Positions 1 through 7,790 of a DNA stretch of 64,000 nucleotides are shown in pieces. The first letter of the stretch is position 1, and the number at the start of each line of letters is the position of its first letter. The stretch comes from Marivirga sericea (GTDB taxonomy: Bacteria > Bacteroidota > Bacteroidia > Cytophagales > Cyclobacteriaceae), in contig NZ_FXAW01000011.1 of assembly GCF_900177665.1 (NCBI RefSeq), positions 1 through 64,000 on the forward strand, in the 5' to 3' direction. Position numbers and translations under genes: made by a program. Under the pieces are notes generated by a model. The model did not search any database. It was not told the origin of the DNA and was given only the letters and a program-made list of their open reading frames with translations.

Positions 1-55
1 TTAAATCTATCAGCGCAAATTCTAATAAACGACTACAAGCTAATAAAATAATAAA

Positions 56-187
56 GTTGGCAACATTAGCTAAAAACAATGGCGGTTAGATGGTAATTTA
101 AAAATTCTCACTATTTGCTACCTTTATCTGAGATTCAATGTAAGTCCTTTTATTCCGCCAAAGTTTTTTAGCCATATCGTTAACAAC
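56..187. repeat. attC-like imperfect hairpin (site 0)
   Basis: The left arm (56-85) reads GTTG-gc-AAC-atta-GCTAAAAA-c-aat-GGCGG. The right arm (155-187) reads CCGCC-aaa-g-TTTTTTAGC-catatc-GTT-aa-CAAC. The arms pair with small symmetric mismatches and one bulge around a ~69 nt loop. Mirrored AAC/GTT triplets near the ends and unpaired spacers resemble an integron attC site, although the flanks do not match the textbook RYYYAAC/GTTRRRY cores. It would close a cassette whose gene lies left of the window. Seen: the inverted repeat. Inferred: the recombination-site role. Confidence 0.55.
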
Positions 188-197
188 AATAACCATC

Positions 198-229
198 TTT
201 GCAGCTGATTCGTATTTGGTGTATATTTA
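198..229 (+). promoter_or_regulatory. candidate Bacteroidota promoter of the toxin-antitoxin pair
   Basis: TTTG at 198-201 and TATATTTA at 222-229 are 20 bp apart, close to the Bacteroidota -33 TTTG / -7 TAnnTTTG pattern. The -7 box lies 16 bp before the antitoxin start codon. It sits just outside the right arm of the preceding inverted repeat, so the cassette would carry its own promoter. Confidence 0.4.
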
Positions 230-245
230 CATCAAATAAAAAATT

Positions 246-485
246 ATGGCACGTCAAAGTATATCATTTACGGAACCTAATGACAAGTGGTTAAAATCTC
301 AAATCGACAGTCAAGAATATTCAAGTAAGAGTGAATTAGTTAACGACTTAATCCGACAAGCAAGAAACCAGCAAAAGCAAATCGATTGGATCAGGGCAAA
401 ACTGGAGAAAGCTGAGAAAAGTGGTTTTACAAATGCTACTAAAGAGCAGATTTTAGCACAATCTAAGTCTGATCTGAATGGCTGA
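246..485 (+). CDS. ParD/CopG-like ribbon-helix-helix antitoxin
   Basis: This 79-residue protein opens with a beta strand and two helices typical of ribbon-helix-helix antitoxins (MARQSISFTEPNDKWLKSQI, then SKSELVNDLIRQA), followed by a basic/acidic helical tail that would wrap the toxin. Family knowledge: ParD proteins bind ParE and repress their own promoter. The gene overlaps the toxin start by 8 nt, indicating translational coupling, and a plausible promoter lies just upstream. Toxin-antitoxin modules are common stabilisers of cassette arrays, which fits the flanking attC-like repeats. The family call is confident; the exact subfamily is not. Confidence 0.85.
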   Translation: MARQSISFTEPNDKWLKSQIDSQEYSSKSELVNDLIRQARNQQKQIDWIRAKLEKAEKSGFTNATKEQILAQSKSDLNG

Positions 486-774
486 TTACAGACTTAGTAA
501 AGAAGCCAAAAACGACCTAATCAGAATACACCAATACGGAGTAAAAAAGTTTGGAGAAGTACAAGCCGACAGCTACTTCAATACTTTTTTCGACTACTTT
601 GACATGATTGCCGAGAGACCATTTTCACACGAATCAGTAGACTACATTAAAGAAGGATATAGACGTTGTGTTTGCCGGGCTGACAGCATCTATTTTAGAA
701 TCAATGATAATGACAATATTGTTGAGATTATGGCAATCATTGGACGACAGGATATCACTGGAATAATAATATAA
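478..774 (+). CDS. ParE/RelE-superfamily toxin
   Basis: The 98-residue protein matches the ParE plasmid-stabilisation fold: an N-terminal strand and two helices (MADYRLSKEAKNDLIRIHQY; QADSYFNTFFDYFDMIAERP), then strands with YRRCVCRADSIYFRI and a C-terminal VEIMAIIGRQD. Family knowledge: ParE toxins poison DNA gyrase, while RelE relatives cut mRNA; the sequence does not settle which applies. It overlaps the antitoxin by 8 nt and is followed within 2 nt of its stop by the left arm of an attC-like element, so antitoxin plus toxin form one cassette. Full length for the family. Confidence 0.85.
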   Translation: MADYRLSKEAKNDLIRIHQYGVKKFGEVQADSYFNTFFDYFDMIAERPFSHESVDYIKEGYRRCVCRADSIYFRINDNDNIVEIMAIIGRQDITGIII

Positions 775-775
775 A

Positions 776-994
776 GTTGCCAACATTTGCTAAAAATGCA
801 TTTGCATACTGGTACTAGCAAAGTGTGAAGGTAATTCTCGACAAAACCAAACTGATGATTTCATTTAGATGTAGGTCAAGCATTCAGGAAGGTTTTCTCC
901 TTTTCTCTTTCAATAATTGTGGTTATGGTTTGGCTTCGCCACTTTAGTATTTCATCAGCGAAGTGTAGCAAATGCATTTTAGCTTCGCGTTGCC
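776..994. repeat. attC-like imperfect hairpin (site 1)
   Basis: The left arm at 789-805 (GCTAAAAATGCATTTGC) is the reverse complement, with one extra A, of the right arm at 968-983 (GCAAATGCATTTTAGC). Outside these, CCAAC (780-784) faces GTTGCC (989-994), again giving AAC/GTT triplets. The left arm directly resembles site 0 (AAAGTTGSCAACATT followed by WGCTAAAAA). The ~160 nt loop holds further short self-complementary pieces. No gene is seen between 775 and 1039. Confidence 0.6.
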
Positions 995-1039
995 ATTAAT
1001 TACGGAACAATCTTTGTAAGGATATGCAAAACCGTTCCA

Positions 1040-2515
1040 ATGAAATTTAAAAAACTACTACTAACCCTACTCTTCATTAGTAACATTATAATTGTTTCTA
1101 ATGCGCAGACTAATAAAGCTAGCAAAATTGACACTACTCAGCAGAGAATAAAAAAAGTTGAAAATAGTCTTAGACCACTCGTTTTAAATCAAGGAGAATC
1201 GCTTTGGAATCTTGAAAAACAAATGCAGAAATACAATATTGCTGGGCTTAGCATTGCAGTAATAAACAACTACGAAATTGATTGGGCTAAAGGTTATGGT
1301 ATAACTGGTGGTAAGGAAATATTAAACGTGACTGAACAAACTGTTTTTCAAGCTGCCTCGATGAGTAAATTTGTAAATGCAGTTGCTATGATGAAGTTGG
1401 CGGAAGATAAAAAAGTAAGTTTAGATGGAGATGTTAATAATTATTTGACCTCTTGGAAATTTCCTTACGATAAAAATGTTGATCCTAACCCAATTACAAT
1501 TCGTCAACTTTTGAGCCATACAGCTGGATTATCAACACACGGGTTTAACGGATATAAAACCACAAATAGACTTCCATCAATAATTCAAACTTTAGAGGGA
1601 AAAAATCCAGCGAATTCAGATGAAGTAAAGCAAATTCAGCAGCCCAACAAAAACTTCAAATATTCTGGCGGAGGGACAATCATTTCTCAACTTATTTTAT
1701 TAGATAACACAAATTCAACTTATGAGGATTTTGTGGATGAAAACATCTTCAGACCATCGGGAATGAGTAATTCTTTTTACTCAATAGAGTTGGAAAAATA
1801 TCCCAAGAACTTGGCTCTGGGACATAAAGGCAACGGCAAAACGTTAAAGAATAATTATAATTTCTATCCCGAATCCGCTGCTGCAGGTTTATGGACAACA
1901 CCAACCGATTTAGCAAAGCTAATTATCGATATTCAACGGGGCTTAAAAGCTGAACCAAGTCAAATCCTTTCTTGCAAATCAACTGAAGTACTTATTAAGC
2001 CTACCTTAGATAACAGTAATTCGGCATTAGGATTATTTACTCAACAAGAAGATGGAGCATTATATTTACAGCATTCAGGTTCAAATAGAGGATATAGAGG
2101 GAAGTTGTTTTTTGGTTCAGATAATGGAAATGGAGTAGTAGTAATGGTGAATGGTGCAAATACAATAATCATTGAAGAAATTATAAGAAGCGTAGCATCA
2201 GTTTATAATTGGGCAGGTTTTGAAAAGTTAGTGGCCTCATCCCAATTAATACTCGATGATAATGATTTAAGTAAATATATTGGAACGTATTCTTTAGAGA
2301 ACAGAGAAATTAATGTTACTTTAAAAAAAGGAGAGTTAGTATTATCGGAAAAAGGGAAATGGAGCTCTAAATTGACGGCTTTGAATAATTCTAAATTTGT
2401 TGTCGATATTGTAAAGCCACAAGCAACCATGGAATTTGTTAAAGCTATAGATGGCTCTGTAAGCAAGTGCATATTAAAACAAGGGGAATTGACTGAATGG
2501 ATAAAAATAAAATAA
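1040..2515 (+). CDS. exported serine hydrolase, beta-lactamase/PBP-like
   Basis: The 491-residue protein has a Sec signal peptide (cleavage near NAQ, residue 23) and a PF00144-type beta-lactamase domain. Visible motifs are S107-M-S-K110 (SxxK nucleophile), Y208-S-G (YxN-like) and a late HSG segment (near residue 345). A C-terminal beta-rich domain (about 400-491, beginning SKYIGTYSLENREI) resembles the DUF3471-type tail of such hydrolases. Family members include class C beta-lactamases, D-aminopeptidases and esterases; real beta-lactam resistance cannot be claimed. It occupies its own unit between two attC-like elements, in the same orientation as its neighbours. Confidence 0.85.
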   Translation: MKFKKLLLTLLFISNIIIVSNAQTNKASKIDTTQQRIKKVENSLRPLVLNQGESLWNLEKQMQKYNIAGLSIAVINNYEIDWAKGYGITGGKEILNVTEQTVFQAASMSKFVNAVAMMKLAEDKKVSLDGDVNNYLTSWKFPYDKNVDPNPITIRQLLSHTAGLSTHGFNGYKTTNRLPSIIQTLEGKNPANSDEVKQIQQPNKNFKYSGGGTIISQLILLDNTNSTYEDFVDENIFRPSGMSNSFYSIELEKYPKNLALGHKGNGKTLKNNYNFYPESAAAGLWTTPTDLAKLIIDIQRGLKAEPSQILSCKSTEVLIKPTLDNSNSALGLFTQQEDGALYLQHSGSNRGYRGKLFFGSDNGNGVVVMVNGANTIIIEEIIRSVASVYNWAGFEKLVASSQLILDDNDLSKYIGTYSLENREINVTLKKGELVLSEKGKWSSKLTALNNSKFVVDIVKPQATMEFVKAIDGSVSKCILKQGELTEWIKIK

Positions 2516-2555
2516 CAAACGCGGAACAACAGCTAAAAGCAATTGTAGGGTCAGT
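2516..2555. repeat. left half of an attC-like element (site 2)
   Basis: Immediately after the hydrolase stop, GGAACAACAGCTAAAAGCAA repeats the pattern of sites 0 and 1 (AACA, two or three bases, GCTAAAA, then a CAAT-type tail). No convincing right arm is present before the next gene at 2640, so the site looks truncated or strongly diverged. Confidence 0.4.
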
Positions 2556-2639
2556 GTTTAAAAGTAAATAAAGAGCAAAAAAGACCAACTTCGCTAAGAC
2601 AAAACATTGCAAGCCATTGAAAAAAGACCAAGTTACAGT

Positions 2640-3215
2640 ATGAAAGATGCGGAAGACTATTGTCCTTGTGATAAAAATGATTGGAGAAAATGGCTCAAAT
2701 TGAACCACAAAAAAAAAGAGGGGGTTTGGCTCATATTTAATAAGAAAAAATATTCAAATTATAATTTAAGTTGGAGCGAATCAGTTGATGAAGCCCTGTG
2801 TTTTGGTTGGATTGATAGCACCAAAAGAGCAATAGACAGCACTAAATACAAGCAATATTTCAGTAAACGAAAAGAAACAAGCAATTGGTCTAAAATAAAT
2901 AAGGATAAAGTAAAAATCTTGATTGACAGAGGACTGATGGAAAAAGAAGGTTACAGAAGCATTGAAATTGCAAAAAAAAATGGTTCTTGGACCATTTTAG
3001 ATGAAGTTGAGGCACTTGTAATTCCAGAGAGTTTAAAAATTGAATTTGCCAATTACAAAGGCTCAATGGAATTCTTTGACAGTCTAAGCAAGTCTGTAAA
3101 AAAGGAATTATTGTATTGGGTCATATCTGCTAAACGACAAGAAACAAGACAAAAAAGAATTCTAGAAATTGTCGAAAGCGCAAGTAGAAATTTGAAACCA
3201 AAACAATTTAGATAG
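2640..3215 (+). CDS. YdeI/YjbR-like (OmdA-domain) family protein
   Basis: The likely start is ATG 2640 (MKDAEDYCPCDKNDWRKWL), giving 191 residues; an in-frame ATG at 2607 would add eleven residues not typical of the family. Recognisable segments are WRKWLKLNHKKKEGVWLIF, ALCFGWIDSTKRAIDSTKYK, then FSKRKETSNWSKINKDKV, and a basic C-terminus (SAKRQETRQKRILEIVES), all characteristic of the YdeI/OmpD-associated family. Function is poorly known; some relatives are linked to resistance to cationic peptides. Cytosolic: no signal peptide. It is a single-gene unit followed by a short attC-like hairpin. Confidence 0.8.
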   Translation: MKDAEDYCPCDKNDWRKWLKLNHKKKEGVWLIFNKKKYSNYNLSWSESVDEALCFGWIDSTKRAIDSTKYKQYFSKRKETSNWSKINKDKVKILIDRGLMEKEGYRSIEIAKKNGSWTILDEVEALVIPESLKIEFANYKGSMEFFDSLSKSVKKELLYWVISAKRQETRQKRILEIVESASRNLKPKQFR

Positions 3216-3223
3216 AATAAAAA

Positions 3224-3285
3224 ATGCTTGAAGCAAAACCTATGTGTAATGCCCTTCGGGAGACGGCACATAGTTGAACGTTAAG
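3224..3285. repeat. short attC-like hairpin (site 3)
   Basis: AAC-CTATGTG (3237-3246) pairs with CACATAG-TT (3267-3275), with inner GCC/GGC near a CTTCGGGA loop. The right core GTTGAAC (3273-3279) fits the attC R' consensus GTTRRRY exactly; the left core GCAAAAC fits RYYYAAC only partly. CTTGAAG on the left faces CGTTAAG on the right. At ~60 nt it has the length of a classic short attC. It starts 9 nt after the YdeI-family stop. Confidence 0.5.
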
Positions 3286-3356
3286 GAACTTTAGATATAG
3301 CTAACCCTACAAGCCCATTTTAGGGCAAAATACAGGAAAGAATTAAAACAGACGAT

Positions 3357-4385
3357 ATGAATCAAACAATTCGATTAAACCGAAATCTTATCAATTTTGG
3401 AATTCCTCTTGCCTTATTGGGAACTCTAATATTGTTAATGAATTCTTCATTCCTGAATGTGCTAAGCCAGAATGATATTTTGAACTTTGCCATAACTGCA
3501 GACTTACTTTTGACGGTTCCCCTTGTTTATTTTCTCCTGATTCGCAAATCTGCCATTCCAAAAACAACAGTAGTTCCTGTTATGGTAATCGGATTAGTAA
3601 TTGGGTCATATTTTTTACCCGAAGAAAGCCAAACATATCTAGCGCTTTTCAAAACTTGGGCTTTACCAGTAATTGAAATCTCAATATTACTTTTTATAAC
3701 AATTAAAGTTCGCACAGCGATTAGGAAATATAGAACAGTAAAAGGGTCTACACCTGATTTTTTAGATGCACTTAAAACCACTTGTTATGAAATGCTACCA
3801 AAAAGTATAGTTATACCTGTAGTGACTGAAATTGCTGTTTTCTATTATGGGTTCATTTATTGGAAAAAAAGGAAACTGAAAGCAAATGAATTTACTTATC
3901 ATAAAGAAAGCGGAACCATAGCTTTGTTAGCTGTAACAATATTTATTATTGCAGTAGAAACAATCGTTCTCCATATTTATCTTTCAAAATGGAGCAACAT
4001 TGCGGCTTGGATTTTGACATGTTTAAGTATTTATTCAGGAGTTCAACTTTTTGGATTTTTAAAGTCCATGCTTAAAAGACCAATAGCAATCGAAAATGGC
4101 AAATTGCTCCTTCGCTATGGGATTATGAACGAAACTGTAATTGACCTAAGAAATATTGAAAGCATTGAGGTTTCATCAAAAGATCTAGAACTCAACAAAG
4201 AAACGCGGAAATTATCAATTTTGGGAGAATTAGAAAGTCATAATATTGTTATTCGTTTGAAAGAAGAAAATATGCTGACAGGACTTTATGGAATTAAAAG
4301 GACATACAAGAATTTGACATTGTGCATAGACAAAAAGATTGAATTTACAAATAAAATAAATAAGGCTTTACAACGCCAACTATAG
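3357..4385 (+). CDS. polytopic membrane protein with cytosolic PH-like tail, unknown function
   Basis: The 342-residue protein shows about seven hydrophobic segments (for example residues 13-33, 45-62, 73-86, 99-118, 150-168, 187-212 and 216-235) and then a soluble C-terminal ~100 residues with alternating strands (RPIAIENGKLLLRYGIMNET; VIDLRNIESIEVSSKDLEL; HNIVIRLKE). That tail resembles a bacterial PH-like domain, but this is a weak fold-level impression. The family is not recognised. It is the fourth unit in the cassette-like block and its 3' end overlaps the left arm of the next attC-like element. Confidence 0.7.
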   Translation: MNQTIRLNRNLINFGIPLALLGTLILLMNSSFLNVLSQNDILNFAITADLLLTVPLVYFLLIRKSAIPKTTVVPVMVIGLVIGSYFLPEESQTYLALFKTWALPVIEISILLFITIKVRTAIRKYRTVKGSTPDFLDALKTTCYEMLPKSIVIPVVTEIAVFYYGFIYWKKRKLKANEFTYHKESGTIALLAVTIFIIAVETIVLHIYLSKWSNIAAWILTCLSIYSGVQLFGFLKSMLKRPIAIENGKLLLRYGIMNETVIDLRNIESIEVSSKDLELNKETRKLSILGELESHNIVIRLKEENMLTGLYGIKRTYKNLTLCIDKKIEFTNKINKALQRQL

Positions 4386-4604
4386 GCAATTGCGGAGATA
4401 GAGCTAAAGTTGAAAATGCTTAAAATTAAATGAAATAGTATGAGATTTTGGGGTTCGAACAATTCAAACGCCCAACGCTCCGTATGATTAGCCTCTTCTT
4501 TCAGCGGTGGTGCTCTCAAAAAAATCTCTTTGTCACAGCTTTTTGTATTGTAAAAGCACCTTTTGGTCAATAGTTATCTATTATCTAACCGTTGTATAGT
4601 GAAC
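4375..4604. repeat. attC-like imperfect hairpin (site 4)
   Basis: Left arm: ACTATA-gg-CAA-ttg-CGG-agATA (4379-4400). Right arm: TATCTAA-CCG-TTG-TATAGT-GAAC (about 4581-4604). The segments ACTATA, CAA, CGG and GATA pair in order with extra unpaired bases on the left strand, which is how attC folds. The stop codon of the membrane protein lies inside the left arm. The ~180 nt loop contains no gene. It is the last repeat before ordinary chromosomal genes begin. Confidence 0.45.
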
Positions 4605-4710
4605 AATTTTAATGTGAAAGAGATTACTGGTAAGCAGTTAATAAATGTGTAAATTAGCTTCGGAAAGCCAATCTGCGGATAGGCTCAATTTATAAACTAA
4701 AATAATTACC

Positions 4711-5292
4711 ATGAAAAAAAATTTATCATTAATGATAATGGCCGTTGCCATTATTGCCATGAGCTTTACAGCTAATGCGCAAAAGTTTCCAGAAGTAGAT
4801 GGTAGCCCAATGGATATGGCTTACTATCCTGAAAGAGCAGCTTTTAGAGCTTTTGGCAAAACAGAGGAAGAAAGAAACGTAAAGCCTTTGATACGCGTGA
4901 TTTACTCAAGACCTCAAGCGAAAGAACGAGCGGTATTTACTGAGCTTGAAAAGCCTGGAAGTATTTGGAGAGTTGGAGCTAATGAATCCACCGAAATTAT
5001 GTTTTTCCAGGATGTAACAATTGACGGTAAAAAAGTAAAAGCTGGGCGATATACAATGTACATCGCATTAGGAGAAGAGAATTGGACAGTTCATTTCAGT
5101 ACTGATACAGATGGATGGGGACATTATGCTTTCAAACCAGAAGAAAGTACAGTAGCGAAGGTTACGGTTCCTAAGCAAGAGACAGAAAGTACAGTAGAAT
5201 ATATGAGTATCATGTTCGAAAAAGCCGATCCAGGCGCTCATATGATTATTGGGTGGGATGACACCATGGTAAGAGTACCCATTGGATTATAA
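4711..5292 (+). CDS. DUF2911 family secreted protein
   Basis: The 193-residue protein has a Sec signal peptide ending ANAQ (residue 24). The mature part contains conserved-looking DUF2911 segments: RVIYSRPQAKERAVF, GSIWRVGANESTEIMF, then KKVKAGRYTMYIALGEENW and a C-terminal MSIMFEKADPG. The family is widespread in Bacteroidota and its function is unknown. A hairpin terminator follows at 5320-5355, so it is probably monocistronic. It is the first gene beyond the cassette-like block. Confidence 0.85.
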   Translation: MKKNLSLMIMAVAIIAMSFTANAQKFPEVDGSPMDMAYYPERAAFRAFGKTEEERNVKPLIRVIYSRPQAKERAVFTELEKPGSIWRVGANESTEIMFFQDVTIDGKKVKAGRYTMYIALGEENWTVHFSTDTDGWGHYAFKPEESTVAKVTVPKQETESTVEYMSIMFEKADPGAHMIIGWDDTMVRVPIGL

Positions 5293-5319
5293 GTGCTTTA
5301 ACTACCAAGCAGAAACTGA

Positions 5320-5355
5320 AGAGCAGTTGTCATATCAGGCAAGTGCTCTTTTTGT
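5320..5355 (+). terminator. intrinsic terminator after the DUF2911 gene
   Basis: AGAGCA (5320-5325) pairs with TGCTCT (5344-5349), and the right arm runs into a T-tract. The loop is long (18 nt) but contains extra pairing. It lies 28 nt past the stop. Confidence 0.65.
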
Positions 5356-5419
5356 TTACCCCAAATGGAAGTTTATCTCAGAACACAAAAAGTGTAAGTT
5401 GCTGCACATTTTTACCCAA

Positions 5420-5962
5420 TCAGTCTCTTCTATCGATCACATACGGATCATCTAATTCTAAAGAACCAGATAGCGAAGTACCATTTTTGTCTTGCCCTTG
5501 AAAGGTAATTTTTAGATAAGGCGCTTCATCATCGTATTCAAGGTCCACTGTCCCTTTTGAAAGCCGGATATATTCTTCTTCTTCCATTTTGTCAATTCTT
5601 CGAAATTTAAAGCTGAGGATATCCTTCTTTTTACTTGCATCTTTATTGTAAAGATCCTGAATGCTTTGGGGCTGGGCATCTTCAGCTCCTAACTCGTAGG
5701 TATGAGATTTACTCTCGTATATCTTGGTTGACAATAAGGTGATTTGGGCTATTGTGCCTTTTCCTTCAGGATTTACAATATAAATGGACACCCCCTTCTT
5801 CTGAAACGACAGTCTGGAACCACTACGAGTCATCGCATCATAAGTATATTTTTTGTCGTCTATTTCTAATAGAAGTTCTCCAGAGAAACCCACCTTTTTC
5901 GGGCCTGATCCCGAGCTAATAATAAGCAGGCAAATGATCGGAATGAGATATAAATACTTCAT
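5420..5962 (-). CDS. secreted hypothetical protein
   Basis: The 180-residue protein begins MKYLYLIPIICLLIISSGSG, a signal peptide without a lipobox Cys. The mature chain is beta-rich and charged (FSGELLLEIDDKKYTYDAM; KGTIAQITLLSTKIYESKSH; SLSGSLELDD). No catalytic motif or known family was recognised. It converges with the DUF2911 gene, with 127 bp between their stops. Likely periplasmic; function unknown. Confidence 0.7.
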   Translation of the reverse strand: MKYLYLIPIICLLIISSGSGPKKVGFSGELLLEIDDKKYTYDAMTRSGSRLSFQKKGVSIYIVNPEGKGTIAQITLLSTKIYESKSHTYELGAEDAQPQSIQDLYNKDASKKKDILSFKFRRIDKMEEEEYIRLSKGTVDLEYDDEAPYLKITFQGQDKNGTSLSGSLELDDPYVIDRRD

Positions 5963-6456
5963 AGCAGTTCGTTAAAATTCGCAGTTAGTATTTATAAGTT
6001 AAGAAAAACTGGGAAGAATGTCACGATCTAATTGAAAGAAACTGTTCTGAAGAGCTAAGGCGAGCGTTCTTGTTGTTTGTAATTGGAATCATTCTGGCTT
6101 ATCCACAAAGGGAGATGCTATAAATGAAGTGTGAATTTTAAGGCCATAGTCATGAGCACTTTGTTCCAATTTATGTTTCTTAAAAATTACTGAAAAACCT
6201 CTCTCGGTATTTTAATTTTGGACCTTCAGAAAGCCTACTTTCATTTAGCTCAAATATTCAAGTTGTTGATTATTTTCAATACGTTATTTTAGGATGTCAT
6301 TCTAAAGCCAACTCGGTAGTTAACAAATAGTCGAGTTAGATGTGAGCGATAACTTTTTGGTTCCTATAAAACTTTGTATTTTTAACGAAAGTGTTCGCTT
6401 TCAAATCCCCAACTTTTCAGATACGAGCCTTTGAGAGCATTTTAAAAATTTCATCA
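5963..6456. other. intergenic region with inverted repeat and promoter before the Crp-like gene
   Basis: No gene is visible. AACTCG (6310-6315) and CGAGTT (6332-6337) form an inverted repeat that could be an operator. A candidate promoter follows: TTTG 6356-6359, 17 bp spacer, TATTTTTA 6377-6384. Both lie 70-150 bp before the start of the Crp-like regulator, compatible with autoregulation (inference). Confidence 0.35.
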
Positions 6457-7023
6457 ATGAAACTCTACGAATACCTTACTAAGAACACTCAATTGTCGTC
6501 CGCACAGATTTCTGAATATTGCTCTAAACTCAGCTCCAAATCGGCAAAGGCAGGCGATTATGTCATACAAGAGGGAGAGGTTTGTAGGAAATTGCTTTTT
6601 TTGGAGGAAGGATGTATGTCTATGGTTTACGAAAGGGACAACAAGTCTTTTATTAAAGATTTCATATTTGAAAATAGTTTTGCTTCCGTTTATGAGAGTT
6701 TCATCACTTCTGCACCAGCTAGATATTCTTTAAGAGCTGTAACGCACTGTAAATTTGAATCTATTACGCTTCACGATTTAGAAAGTGCGTATGAAAGCAT
6801 TCCTCAGCTAAAGGCATTAGCTGCCAAGCAAACTGAAGCAGCTTATTTGAATGTCACGAGAAGGATGGAGTCGTTAATTACTTTGTCTGCTGAACAGCGA
6901 TACTTGGAATTATTGGAACGCAGGCCAAGACTGCTTTCTGAAATACCACTATACCTCATTGCATCCTATTTAGGAATTACTGATGTAGCACTAAGCAGAA
7001 TTAGGAAGAAAGTTTCCTCTTAA
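6457..7023 (+). CDS. Crp/Fnr-family transcriptional regulator
   Basis: I choose ATG 6457 (MKLYEYLTKN, 188 residues) over an in-frame ATG at 6391, because family members start just before the cyclic-nucleotide-binding jelly roll. That domain spans about residues 8-115 (AGDYVIQEGEVCRKLLFLEEG then FIKDFIFENSF). The C-terminal winged helix carries IPLYLIASYLGITDVALSRIRKK, a typical recognition helix of the Bacteroidota Crp subgroup. The ligand is unknown. It lies directly upstream of two barrel-like secreted proteins, which are plausible targets. Confidence 0.85.
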   Translation: MKLYEYLTKNTQLSSAQISEYCSKLSSKSAKAGDYVIQEGEVCRKLLFLEEGCMSMVYERDNKSFIKDFIFENSFASVYESFITSAPARYSLRAVTHCKFESITLHDLESAYESIPQLKALAAKQTEAAYLNVTRRMESLITLSAEQRYLELLERRPRLLSEIPLYLIASYLGITDVALSRIRKKVSS

Positions 7024-7098
7024 AATTCCTTTCTTAACATAGGTTCAGAGAACTGTTCTGTTAAAGCTGTCTATTTGATCCATACTAAAAAAGAGATT

Positions 7099-7770
7099 AT
7101 GGATTTTAAGAAAACACTATTGATTGCATTTGTGCTTTTAGGAACATTGGAGGCAAGATCACAATCCTACGCTGGCCTTAGCATAGGAGTCAGTAATAAT
7201 GACACTCACATGGAAACCCTTTGGTTTCAGCATCAACTTACGGATAGGTTTAGCGCAGGCTTCCAACTCCGCTATAGTCAAGTCAGATATAGATTTGTAG
7301 ATGCGATTGCGATAAAGGATGGCAGTACTGCATTTGGTGGATTAGTGCTGGGATTTAAGTTAAAAGAAGTAGAAAAGTATCGCCTAGATTTTAATTTGAC
7401 AAGCAGTTATCGCTATTTGTCAAATGACGAAAAACCAGAGCTGGCTGAGTCAACCAGTGGTCTGGAAATCGATCCAAATATCATTCTTAGCATGAAGCTA
7501 TCGGATAGATTTAAACTACATACAGGTGCCATGCTTCGTACTGCGATGCAGTTTGGCGAAACGCCTATTTTAAATGAACAGCTGCCCTCAGCAATTGTTC
7601 TTGCAGCCATATCGTATAAGGTAAACAGTCACAGCATAGCCTTACGGGTATATACTGGCCCTATGAATGGAGCTACTGGTGACTCCATGAAGTATTTTAA
7701 TCAAATATCATTAGGCTATCAGTTCTCTTTAGGAGAGAAGTCCAATCAATTCTCATTTTTTAACTTTTAA
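7099..7770 (+). CDS. outer-membrane beta-barrel-like protein
   Basis: Start taken at ATG 7099 (MDFKKTLLIAFVLLGTLEARSQ, a clean signal peptide) rather than the in-frame ATG at 7075. The mature ~200 residues alternate amphipathic strands (SAGFQLRYSQVRYRF; AFGGLVLGFKL; SIALRVYTGP) and contain ISLGYQFSLG near the C-terminus, pointing to a small barrel. It is followed 20 bp later by a second protein of the same kind. No specific family recognised; function unknown. Confidence 0.65.
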   Translation: MDFKKTLLIAFVLLGTLEARSQSYAGLSIGVSNNDTHMETLWFQHQLTDRFSAGFQLRYSQVRYRFVDAIAIKDGSTAFGGLVLGFKLKEVEKYRLDFNLTSSYRYLSNDEKPELAESTSGLEIDPNIILSMKLSDRFKLHTGAMLRTAMQFGETPILNEQLPSAIVLAAISYKVNSHSIALRVYTGPMNGATGDSMKYFNQISLGYQFSLGEKSNQFSFFNF

Positions 7771-7790
7771 TTCTACTTAAATTAAGCGTA

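Noticed and set aside
1040-2515. Calling the serine hydrolase an antibiotic-resistance beta-lactamase because it is in a cassette-like block
   Set aside because: The motifs fit the broad PF00144 family only. Many members are esterases or peptidases, and the third motif and C-terminal domain do not single out a resistance enzyme.
4447-4475. GGGGTTCGAACAATTC resembling a tRNA T-loop
   Set aside because: No acceptor, anticodon or D arm can be built around it, and it lies in the loop of an attC-like element.
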